DNA of 20,486 nt from Thoreauomyces humboldtii (taxonomy: Eukaryota; Chytridiomycota; Chytridiomycetes; Spizellomycetales; Powellomycetaceae), in NCBI GenBank assembly GCA_027596035.1, contig JADGJA010000382.1, positions 1-20,486 on the forward strand. Reading direction: 5' to 3'. The position numbers and the translations under genes are program-made. Below, piece after piece: positions 9,338 through 18,829 of the stretch. Position 1 is the first letter of the stretch; the number at the start of each line of letters is the position of its first letter. The notes under the pieces were generated by a model. The model was not told the origin of the DNA and searched no databases. It worked only from the letters and a program-made list of their open reading frames with translations.

Positions 9338-10795
9338 ATGTCCGAAGAAGAACCCGAATCCATGCGTTCTGCGAAGCTCGAAACCGTGGGCAGCATTACG
9401 ACCATGAACCTGCATAACGTTCTTTATCAGAATATCCTCACTTCTGCGTACTTTAAGGGGCTCTACGAAATCAAAACTTTCCACGAGGTTGTCGACGAAA
9501 TCTACAACAGAGGTAGGTTGCCTGAGCTCGCTCTAATGACGGCAAATCAAGAGTTCCGACAAGGTCGCTCTTGCCCCGGGCGATGCTTGCTGAGCTCACC
9601 GGCTTGATTTGCTTGTGTCCTGACCTTTCCCTGCCATTTCTGTTTCCTCATCAAGTGTCTTCACTTGGTGAGTTAGTTCAGCGTTAAGCTACGATCTCCT
9701 TACTCTCCCACCTGGCGCTTGTTGGGGCAAACATGCACAGACATCTTCCCCACCTCCGTGGGTATCTACAACATTGCGGTTGTCGTTTGTGAATGCCTGT
9801 TCTAACAATCTTTCCCCTCTGGGTCATCTCTGCACCTCGTTCCTTTGTGGTCCCTCGTTCTCCCTGATTCAGAACCTTTCTTCGGAGGAAACCACGCTTC
9901 GACTGCCTTTTGCTTGCTTTATAAACTATGGACCTTGAAACTGACTGAGAATCAGGTGGAAGAGCTTATTACACACACCGACTCACCGTAAGAAATTGTA
10001 TTTCTTATCGAAGGCAGAGTTCGACGTTGTTTAACGTGAGCTTTCATTACGATTAGGCACATTCGAGCGCTAGGTTTCTTGTATCTTCGTTACGCTGGCA
10101 AGCCCGCCGATCTTTGGTCTTGGTTTGAACCATACCTCGACGACGAAGAGGATTTATCCGTAGAAGCTGGCCAAAAGCCTCGTTCCATAACCATCGGTCG
10201 CTTTCTCAACGGTCTGCTAACCGAGAATAAGTGGCTCGGGACAATCTTGCCTCGTATACCTGTGCCGATCGCTCGGGATATCGAAAAAAAGCTCGCTGAA
10301 CGGAGGGTTGCTGCCGCTCCTTACCAGCAGCACCATCAACATGTTCTTGACGCCCCTAGCCGGTACGTGAGCACGCTGGCAATTCTCCATTTCATATTTG
10401 ATTTAACCGTCGACATCTTTCTTAGAACCACTCAGAAAAATAATTACGGTCCTGTTGGTCAGCCCGAACATGCCATCCGCTACGATCGTGAAGGGGCACG
10501 CAGCAACAGCGGATCCCGCGGCCCATACCGCGAGCATCAAGACGATAGGCATCGGCAGAGATCAAACTCACCACGACGTGGAGACCGTGAGCCATACCGC
10601 CATCGCAGCAGGAGCCCTGTCCGCGGCTACAGCGAACGAGGAAGCAGGCATGACCGGTCGGATCGTGGAGGAGGGAGCGGGTATAGAGAGGGAGCGAAGA
10701 GCCCAGTTTTAGATTATGGCGGCGATTATGCCTCCGACAGGCGAGAGGCGCCAAGGTCGCGAGGAAGCGGCAAAGATCACCATTATCGTCGGTGA
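9338..10795 (+). CDS. PRPF38B: Pre-mRNA splicing factor of the PRP38 family (PRPF38B-type) with RS tail
   Basis: Five exons: 9338-9512, 9656-9667, 9873-9987, 10057-10362 and 10426-10795, 325 residues. Exon 2 is only 12 nt; together with the split codons on either side it restores RVSSLEPFF. The PRP38 domain fills about residues 15-195: TTMNLHNVLYQNI, YEIKTFHEVVDEIY, STAFCLLYKLWTLKLT, HTDSPHIRALGFLYLRY, WFEPYLDDEEDL and PRIPVPI. Order and wording follow PRPF38B more closely than PRPF38A. PRP38 proteins act in the U4/U6.U5 tri-snRNP and in spliceosome activation in the nucleus. Residues about 225-325 are Arg/Ser/Asp-rich (SPRRGDREPYRHRSRSPVRG), an RS-like tail missing in budding yeast Prp38. 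Start is the ATG at 9338; Met at 9362 is an alternative. The 63-nt last intron is in frame without a stop. It is convergent with LRRC9. Confidence 0.93.
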
Positions 10796-11188
10796 TTCTC
10801 GTAGCGGTTGCGCGTACTGGACACTCTCAGGCACTGGCATCCCTTTTGAGGCTTTCACCCGGTGTTCTGAATGCGTCAGAATGTGAAGAACCGAGTGTCC
10901 CTGATACGCAGTTGACCCTCCTTGTACACGCCAAGGGGGGTAGCTAGGTTGGAAACGTTCAAAAGGCCGAGACACAAACGCTCAAAATAACACATCATAG
11001 CACCATATTTAATCGAAGTATCGCAAAAATGTTGAGTCCATGCTCGTGAGGACTGCGCTGTGCAGCGCTACTAGCGCAAGGACACAAATCCGCATGAATT
11101 CGCAGCGAGCTTCATTTCCAGACCTACAGATTGGTCGGAAGGAGACGGGGTGCGTATGAGCACGAATGGGAAACATTGACCAAAAATC
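10796..11188. other. Convergent 3' region between PRPF38B and LRRC9
   Basis: About 393 bp between the two stop codons. It should hold both 3' UTRs. No open frame with family resemblance, no RNA gene and no repeat was seen; there is only an AT-richer patch at 10980-11035 that could hold a poly(A) signal. Confidence 0.4.
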
Positions 11189-14100
11189 TCATTCAAATCG
11201 CCGTAGCTCCAAAAACCCACCATCCAGAACAACCGAGGAGATCTTGATCGGAAGCTTGGCATTAGCCCCTCCCCCATTCCCTCCTCCAATCCCCGATCCT
11301 ACGCTCCCCATGGTAGGCGGCGCGATCATCAGCTTCAGCATAGGACTTGCATCGTCACGCGCGGCCTGCGTCTGGTCGAGGTAGTACATCTGAGCTCTCT
11401 GGCGCTCCTCTTCGACCACCTCGCAGCCATCAATGGATGCCACGAGTGGGAACCGCATCATGATTGCCCATCGGTACATTTGCTTTCGCGCTACCGCGTT
11501 CGAGGACAGTGATAGCTCGACGAGCCCTGGGATTTTCATTTTCTGTTGATAGGGAAAGTCATTAGTGCCGACTGTGAGATCAAACGGAGGGGTGTGCGAT
11601 GCTTCAGGCGTACCTCGATCTCGCTGATCTCGTGAACACGGTTGTTGCTCATGTAAAGACGCTGAAGCCCTTGCAACACATCAAAGTTCGCTAGGGATTT
11701 GATACGGTTTTCCCTGTGGGACCGGGCAGTTAGTTCGCCGAAAGTGCGCTGTCGGGTTTTGAGTCACCTACTTGATATGCAGGTCTCTTAGCTTGTCGAG
11801 GGATGTGAAAGATGTCGCGTCCGCACCCTTGATGTGGTTCTTGTCCAAAACAAGCTCGGTTAAGTTCCTAAGATGCTCTAATCCATCAATCTACACAGAT
11901 GCATGTTCGCTGAGTACAAGTCTCCTGAATAGCAGGCTGCGGCAAGTATGTACTACCTTGCTGATGCGATTCCCATGCATGTACAGCACCTTTAATAGTG
12001 GCAGTCTATGCAGTCCCAAGTCCGCAATCCTCGTTATCAGATTGTGGCCGAGGTGCAATTCCTCGAGAGATGGCAGCAGTCCTCTGGTCCCTCTTCTGCC
12101 TTCCGGCGGCAGTTCGCCTTTCGGCAGTCCTCCGGCTCCAGCTACGTCGCTCGTCAACAACCGCTCTATCCGGTTGTTGTTCAAACTCAAATGCCGTAAT
12201 CCCGTCAAGCCGACAAAGCAATCAATGCTCGTCAGCAGGTTGTTGTCGAATGTGAGTTTTCGCAGATTTCGAAAGTCTGCACACGCTGGACCAGCAAAGC
12301 AGTCGATCTCCCTGATCTTGCAATTTCGAAGGTCGAGCTCAGAGATCACTTTGAACGTCTGATGTCCAATCTTCTCGCCCAACAGTTCGATCGTGAGCTT
12401 GCCGAGGTATGCTTCTCGGGCGAGTGCTTGCTCTTTAGGAGAGATGCCCGTTCCATCTAGGATCTTCAGACGAGCTAGGTGATAGATCGTGAACAATCGG
12501 TAGTTCTCGAGCTGGCAGACCCCGTTGCCAGTGAAATCGAGGATGATGAGGCGAGGAAGATCGCGGAGTGGGAAGATGCTGAGCAGATCTACAACGTCGT
12601 TATTCCCGCAATCTACAGGAGGTATTAAGTGACAGTAAGTCCTCGGTCGTTCAGTTTACATGCAAACTCGGAAAACTTACACAGCTCCATCAAAGTGGGC
12701 AGCTCGGCTAATGGCTTCAACGTATCCACCAGATTATTTTCCATGCTAAGCAACATCAAGCTCTGGAAGCCTCTGGCGCACTCCACACTCGAGATGCGGT
12801 TCAAGCTAACGTCTAACTTGGTCAATCCTTTTAGATTGGTCAAAGGCTCCACGCTCTCGATTTCGTTGTTCTCCAATGCAAGCTCCTCCAGTCTAGGATA
12901 CGCTGCCAGAGCCGTGACGTCCCTTAGGCTGTTGTTTCTGAAGCTTGCCCATCGGAGGTTAGGCATCGAAGGTGGAAGACCCTTCAGGTCAAAAAGACCG
13001 CAGGAGTCGAGCTCCAGAGTTGTCAGATGATCTGTCAGCACCACGGCGTGGTCAGCCATGTCGTGTATATGTGGGTGGTGCGCAAGCCGCCAGTATTCGT
13101 TTTGAGTGGCAGAGAAGCCATAGCCGGTCTGTGTGCGGACTGAAAGGGGCCGGAACAGATGTGGTTGTGTGGAGGAGTGATCGAGAAGTAATGGTACATC
13201 GATTTGCGTCATTGGCGACTGAGAAGATAAGGGATCAGCTCCGGTTTGTCAGTTGCCGACTGGCCGAGTGCCTTTACCATATCGCGCGCGGTACACCGGA
13301 TCCCGTCAAACATCTCGAGCTCGGGTAGTCTCGCGCATAAGTAGCTGCGGTATCCCTTCGATTTGCATATGGGATTGAATCTTGTATCCAGAAATCGAAT
13401 TGCTTGACCTGTCAAGATCTGTCAACAGGTGCACCGTAACAAGCTTCCTAACTAACACGGTTGAGATTTACCTGTCCGTATCAGCACGTCGAACTCTTCT
13501 CTCTGCATGACGATGTTCCCAGCAAGGTCCATACGTCTCAGTGTCCCAGCGATGCACATCCCACTCAGGTGCGCTATACGATTAAAACTCAAATCCAACT
13601 CCACAAGTCTAGGGAACTCCCTCAGCGAGCCAACCGACGACAGTCCGCAAGAGGAAAGACACAGCGACGTGATTTGTGAAAAGAATGGCTGGTCCGTGAG
13701 TGACTTTATCTTCACCGATGTTAGGTTCAAAAACGAGACAACTGGGGCGGCGTCCGTTGTTACACTATGCTTTAGGAAGAATTATGTCAGTTACTGTACG
13801 ATATTAGAATGCGCAACTCGGAATGTACCTTGAAAGTGTAGTCGAGAAATCCTGTAGTGTCGTCTGCAATTGTCACCTCCGGAAATCTGGAGTCGATGAC
13901 AGACAGTGGCAAGTCAACCATCTCGGAATGCGCTGGCTTTAGTGTGAAACAGTCAGTTTCAGTGCTTCTTCAAGCTACACAAGCACGACCTGCTTACTAG
14001 TGGTACTGGATCTTGCCTCAAGAACTCCGTAACCATTTCGGGCATTCCAGCTTGTGCTAGTTTGTTCGAAAAAGCTAGATCGATCAAGAATCTCTCCAGC

Positions 14101-16556
14101 CTACTAGTTGCTAAACGCTCTTCGGTTCCAGCTCCGCCCCCGTGAACCGCTGGGGCGCTTTCTTCCAAAGAGTATTCGACAAAATACTCGGGGAGTAAAA
14201 CACTAGCGTCTTCAAAGACGTAGCGTCTCGGCCCCACGAGCTCATCGCGGACTACGGCACTTGCGACCCGCTCCCCTTTGCCTGTGCCCTTTCGTCGTTT
14301 CTGGACAAGGGGAACGGGGTCATCCGTTTCCGTTGGTCGACCCTCTGGATCGTCGGTTCTCAGCGCATGCGAAGTAGGCGCTCGGACCACTATAGCTTGC
14401 TGAAGGCGGGTGCGCGGTGGTTCCCGCGGCACCGCCGTACGCGTTGCAAATGGATCTGGTAGTGAAAGGGTTGTGTTGCACTCCAAAAAATTGGGCAGTG
14501 AGACTGGGTTGGGTGACCGCCCCCGGGACGTATTCGTGTCGTCGTCTTGACAGAACCCATATTCCACAACGCTGAACACGTCCTCGAAATTGGAAGCCGA
14601 GCCTTGAAACCAGAGGTGATCGAGGATCGGGGCGTTTGAAGGCGATATGCGATCGTTGTCATTCAAACTGTTCCGAGAAGCACCTTTTGTTGCAGAATAC
14701 AGAGGCGGAAGTGATCCAATGGCTGTCTGTGAAAATGAAGATTAAAAAGATATTCATGCGCTTAGTGGTTTCCCGAAGTCACTTTGGCCGTACCTCTGCT
14801 ACGTTTCTCAGATAACGATTATGTATCCGTGATATTCGATGCACCCGAATGTTTCTCCCAGCGTTGACAGCCTTCCCACACGTCAGCAGTTTTTTCACTA
14901 GCACTTCGCAGGAGGCAAACCATGGATCGTCCCTCTGCTCGTCTTCAAACCGAACGTTTCCACCTGTCTCGAGCTCCAACAACAGCTTTCTGAAGAGCGT
15001 GAGTATAACGCTATCGAAAAGACAGGAAACAGGCCTCACCGAATAGCCATGTCGCTTTGCTGTACAATCTGATTTGTCACCTCCTCCTCATGAGCTTGAA
15101 GGTCAGCCACGAGCCGGGACTTGTTGTCAATGAAATGCTGAAGGCGAGAGGTAGCGTTGGAGAGCTTTGCCATTAAATCTGCAGGCTGAAAAGCACTCAT
15201 GGTCAACTTCAAGAAGGTATAGCGTATTCTGCCATTGCCTACCAAAGGCTTGCTGCGAGCCTCTTTCGTTAATATCAGATCGTCTTGCCGTTTTTTGACC
15301 CGCTTGGTGCGCTCCATGAGAACTCGCATCTCTCCTTGCACTCGCTGGATCTCGGTGGTGGCTCGGGTTCCCAGAAGTTTCATGAGAAAGTTTGTGTTCC
15401 GCTTTATAGTTCGTATCCGCATATTGTAATACCTGTACAGCGTTTGGGATGGTGAGCGAGCGGGCACACGCGTAAGGCTACTGGATTTATCTTACATGCG
15501 CTTTTTTAGGACTGTAGCATTGATTATCTTTCTGGAGTCCTCTGTTACGTCCAGCGTATCCAAGGACCGAAGGTTCGGCAGGTGATATATCACATGCGTC
15601 TGGTAGTTGCAAAGTGCACATATTGGATTGTCGGCGAAGTTGGGATCGCTCAAACATAGCGCTGTCAAATGCGGCAGGCGAGCAAGAAACAAGACTTCCC
15701 GGAAAGAGGAAATCAGATTGCCCGAGATGTTAAGGTCTTCGAGGACCATGTTTCCATCGAGAGCGTCTCCAACTGAAGAGATGTGGTTGTTGCCGATGTG
15801 GAGAACCCTGAGCTGAGTTAACGTATGCAGGTTTTCCATGATGCTGATGTCTCCGCAAGAGTCAGCTCCACCAGCTCACAGCAAAGATGCTCGATTCAAG
15901 ATTACCATTATCCGATAACCATAGCTTCTCAAGACTACTGCACCCGTCTAGCCCTTCTATTCGCGTAAGCTTGTTGCTATATCTGAGTACCGCGGGTTGA
16001 GCATCCTTGACGCCGATGCTTCCATTTCATTGATCGTCAACTTACAGATAAAGTTCCTTCAATTTGCTCAGCTGCGTTAGGCCTGCTATCCTCTCAATGT
16101 TCGTTTCGCATATCCACAGCTTTTCAAGGAGTGGGCACCCGTCCAAGCCTTCGATGCGAGAGATATCCTGAGTGACGACGCACAGAGACGTCAAGGCCGG
16201 AAAGTAAGAGAAACCACGCAGAGCGTCCGTATTGTAAAAGCACATTTCCAAAGAGGTGATCGAGGCCCCTCGTGTCGAAAACGTGGTTTGCGAGATGCTG
16301 TTTTGAGAACACTACAGCGGACACAAGAAATTAGAGAGTTCCTGCCTTCTGAAATGCACCAAAGCGCCCTCACCAGCAGGGCAACTTCTCTGTTTGTCTG
16401 ATAGAGAAGTTGGCGCTCCGTTTGCGGACCCGTTTTTGTAGAAGTGGGTCCTGGACTGGAAGGCGCAACCTCCTCCGGACCCACTAGCACATTGTCCACT
16501 CCCAACGACTGCACCATCCCGCCGGCCAGACGGAGAGCGCTCGCCAATGGCTCCAT
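11189..16556 (-). CDS. LRRC9: LRRC9, leucine-rich-repeat protein of flagellated organisms
   Basis: Sixteen exons, 16556 to 11189, joined by 15 introns of 50-71 nt, give 1481 residues; human LRRC9 is about 1450. Exons: 16556-16374, 16311-16046, 15982-15906, 15850-15496, 15432-15243, 15185-15040, 14989-14794, 14726-13998, 13936-13829, 13769-13472, 13408-13278, 13218-12681, 12612-11957, 11890-11772, 11713-11614, 11542-11189. Repeat block 1 (about 95-285) runs from FSYFPALTSLCVVTQDI to the cap NPICALCNYQTHVIYHLPNL. A helical, partly coiled-coil linker follows (about 290-470), with the family motif LLPEYFVEY near 650. Block 2 starts near 760 (ITSLCLSSCGLSSV), block 3 near 930 (LTTLELDSCGL) and block 4 runs about 1105-1400. 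A Gly-rich tail ends with LPIKISSVVLDGGF, like the vertebrate C-terminus. The molecular role is poorly known; its distribution follows cilia. It starts head to head with IFT57. Confidence 0.94.
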
Positions 16557-16852
16557 GGGTTTTGTCTATTCCGGACTGGTTGGGAAGAGGAAGTAGGAGG
16601 AGCAAAGGGAAGGAAATGAAATGGTCGGTCAGCTTGTCAAAGACAGCGAGAGAGAGAGAGAGCGCGACGGTGATCTCCTTGTTTTCGATAGCACAAGCGG
16701 AGCTGCCTCCTCTCAACCTTTTTCTTTGACGCAACGCGTTGCCGTTCCTCGTTCCTTGCCGCCGTCCTGTCACCTCAGGTGCACACCTCCCTCACGTCGT
16801 TCCGTCCTCTTGTCTCCCTCAATCTCATTCCAACGACGGGCTTGTTTTCGAC
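16557..16852. promoter_or_regulatory. Putative bidirectional promoter of LRRC9 and IFT57
   Basis: Only 296 bp separate the two start codons, so both flagellar genes probably share regulatory DNA. A perfect 12-bp palindrome, GCAACGCGTTGC, lies at 16731-16742. Its halves (GTTGCC on plus at 16738-16743, GTTGCG on minus) resemble RFX X-box half-sites but point outward, unlike the canonical X-box; its core ACGCGT is also an MBF/MCB-type cell-cycle site. An (AG)n microsatellite lies at about 16648-16662. The frame upstream of the IFT57 ATG stays open past CAG at 16776-16778, so part of this region may be a 5' exon or intron. Role is inference. Confidence 0.45.
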
Positions 16853-18645
16853 ATGGACGACATACTGGACAAGCTGAAGCTGCTCGGTTACCAGAAGGAC
16901 TTTTGCAAGCCAATGTAAAGACCACGATGCTTTCTTTTTTCTTTTTCTCTCGCGGTCTCTGCCTCGGATTTTCCCTGATCCTTCCTTGTGGTCATTATGT
17001 AGGAACCTCAAGCCTTTTCATCGATTCTACTTTTCTATACCTGCCACCAACCTCAACGAGCAGTTCTATCACTTCACCTCCCTCTTCGCCTGGCTTGTCC
17101 GGGCGAACCAGGGCACTTTCGACACCCCTGGCCAGTTCGACGATCCCAATGCCACAGTGGCGAGCATGGGTGGGTCGCCTGTTCGATCCTCTCAACGGGG
17201 AGACCGACCGGGAGGAAGGAAAGGACAAGCATGGCACGCGGGTCCTAATGGAGCTCTCCCCCATTCGATTCTTCCTTACAGCGGCCAAGCTCAAGGAGAT
17301 GGACATGCAGGCGGACGTCGGCCTCAACAAGCTGAAGCAGGGTTACGGCGACGGCGTTCTGGCGGTTCTGCAGAGTCTGGTGGACGGAGCCGTCTGGAAG
17401 GCCGGGATCACGTTCCTACCGCCAGTGCACAAGGTCGACGAGTTGAGTTTTTTTCTTCCCTCATTTTCGATGTTTTTCGTGACTCGCGGCATACGCCACA
17501 AAAGGTCTGACCTCATCGTGTCCAGATACGCTGAGGAAGCAGAGGTCGATGCGGACGCTGAGCTCACGACAGAGTCGATCGAGGAGACCGTTCGGGCCGA
17601 AGACGATGCGGATGACATGTTCGTTGGACGGAGAGGTTCTTTGACCGAGAAACCGGATCAGATAGCGTGAGTCACGATGAGAATCAGCACACGACACGGC
17701 CATCGGAAATCCAACTCAACTCTCGGAAACATGCCGTCCCTCCCTGACAGAGCGCAAGCTGCGGATCCAAAGCCAAAGATCGACGCTGCCGAGTGGAGGC
17801 TCGAAGTCGAAAGGGTGACGCCTATGCTCCGCGTCCAGATACCGAACGACAACAAGGACTGGAGGATCCACGTCGAAAACATGAGGAACCATCACAAAGT
17901 AAATATGCTGATTCTCGGGACGGCCGCAGATTTCCTACGCTTTTCTTCTCACCTTCTTCCACGCTCCGTCCAGACCATCACATCCTCGCTGTCGGAAACG
18001 CAGAGTCAACTCGACAAGCTTCACGCCGAGATCGAAAAGACGCTGGAAAAGATCTCGAGTCGAGAAAAGTACATCAACACCCAGTTCGAGGCACAGACGG
18101 AGGAGTACAGGGTCCTCCAGGATCAAGGGTCGGAGCTCAAGCAAAAGTACGGGGTGGCGAGCACGAACGTCACCGAGCTGACGAACAGCTTGTCGAGAAT
18201 ATCGGAGGAGCTAGATAGCGTCAAGGTAGGACGCGACGGAAGACCCCTCGGGATCGACGTACATTTGCTTTTGCTGACCTCTGCTCTCTGGGTACAATAG
18301 TCTCAGATGGACGATATAGGAAGCGGTATGACGGATTCCAAACCGCTGTTATCAATCAAACAAGGTGTCATCAAGCTGAAGGTACAAAGCGCAATTTGAA
18401 GGATATCGCCTGCATGGCTTGCGATTTGACATCCTAAACCGTTTCCTCTACCAGGCCGAAGTGAAGCAGATGGATCTGCGGGTCGGGGTCATCCAACATA
18501 CGCTTCTCGCAGCAAAGTTGAAGACGAGAGGACCCATCACGGAACAAAATAATATGATGCAGGTATGTGATAGCCTTGCAAATTTACCTCGAGCGGGCTA
18601 GAGCCGAAAGCAAATACTTCATAGATGTTCGCCATGGCGATGTGA
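16853..18645 (+). CDS. IFT57: Intraflagellar transport protein 57 (IFT-B subunit)
   Basis: Nine exons: 16853-16914, 17003-17169, 17219-17441, 17526-17666, 17751-17898, 17974-18225, 18301-18381, 18455-18562 and 18625-18645, 400 residues (human 429). The N-terminal calponin-homology-like domain (about 1-150) shows MDDILDKLKLLGYQKDF, NEQFYHFTSLFAWLV, FDDPNAT and LKQGYGDGVLAVLQ. An acidic linker follows (YAEEAEVDADAEL). The C-terminal half is coiled coil: AAEWRLEVERV, NDNKDWRIHVENM, EKTLEKISSREKYI, and MDLRVGVIQHTLLAAKLK. IFT57 is a peripheral IFT-B subunit that pairs with IFT38 and is needed to build flagella. The 17170-17218 intron (49 nt, no pyrimidine tract) is the weak point, chosen because it restores frame. 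Retaining the last intron would instead end the protein at 18601. IFT homologues have a few conserved residues before this Met, so an upstream start exon is possible. Confidence 0.92.
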
Positions 18646-18829
18646 TCTCCGTGCATGCCGGCATCCAAATTTCGTCAAAGTTGTGTTTATATATTGCTTA
18701 GATCGCTTATGGATCAAATTCACCGTCTGCGCTCGCACTCCTCTCAATGGACATCACGAGTGGAGACTAGATCTTTAGCCGTGGGGCCAGGGACCAGCAA
18801 GGGCACCGTCAACTTGGACCATCGAGATT
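18646..18829. other. Short convergent 3' region between IFT57 and the CWC21/SRRM2 gene
   Basis: The 184 bp between the two stop codons must hold both 3' UTRs or let them overlap. An AT-rich stretch at about 18690-18720 is the only notable feature. Confidence 0.35.

Noticed and set aside
16621..17670. Single 349-codon frame covering part of IFT57
   Set aside because: Its first 200 codons are promoter, intron and out-of-frame exon; only 17219-17441 and 17526-17666 within it match IFT57.
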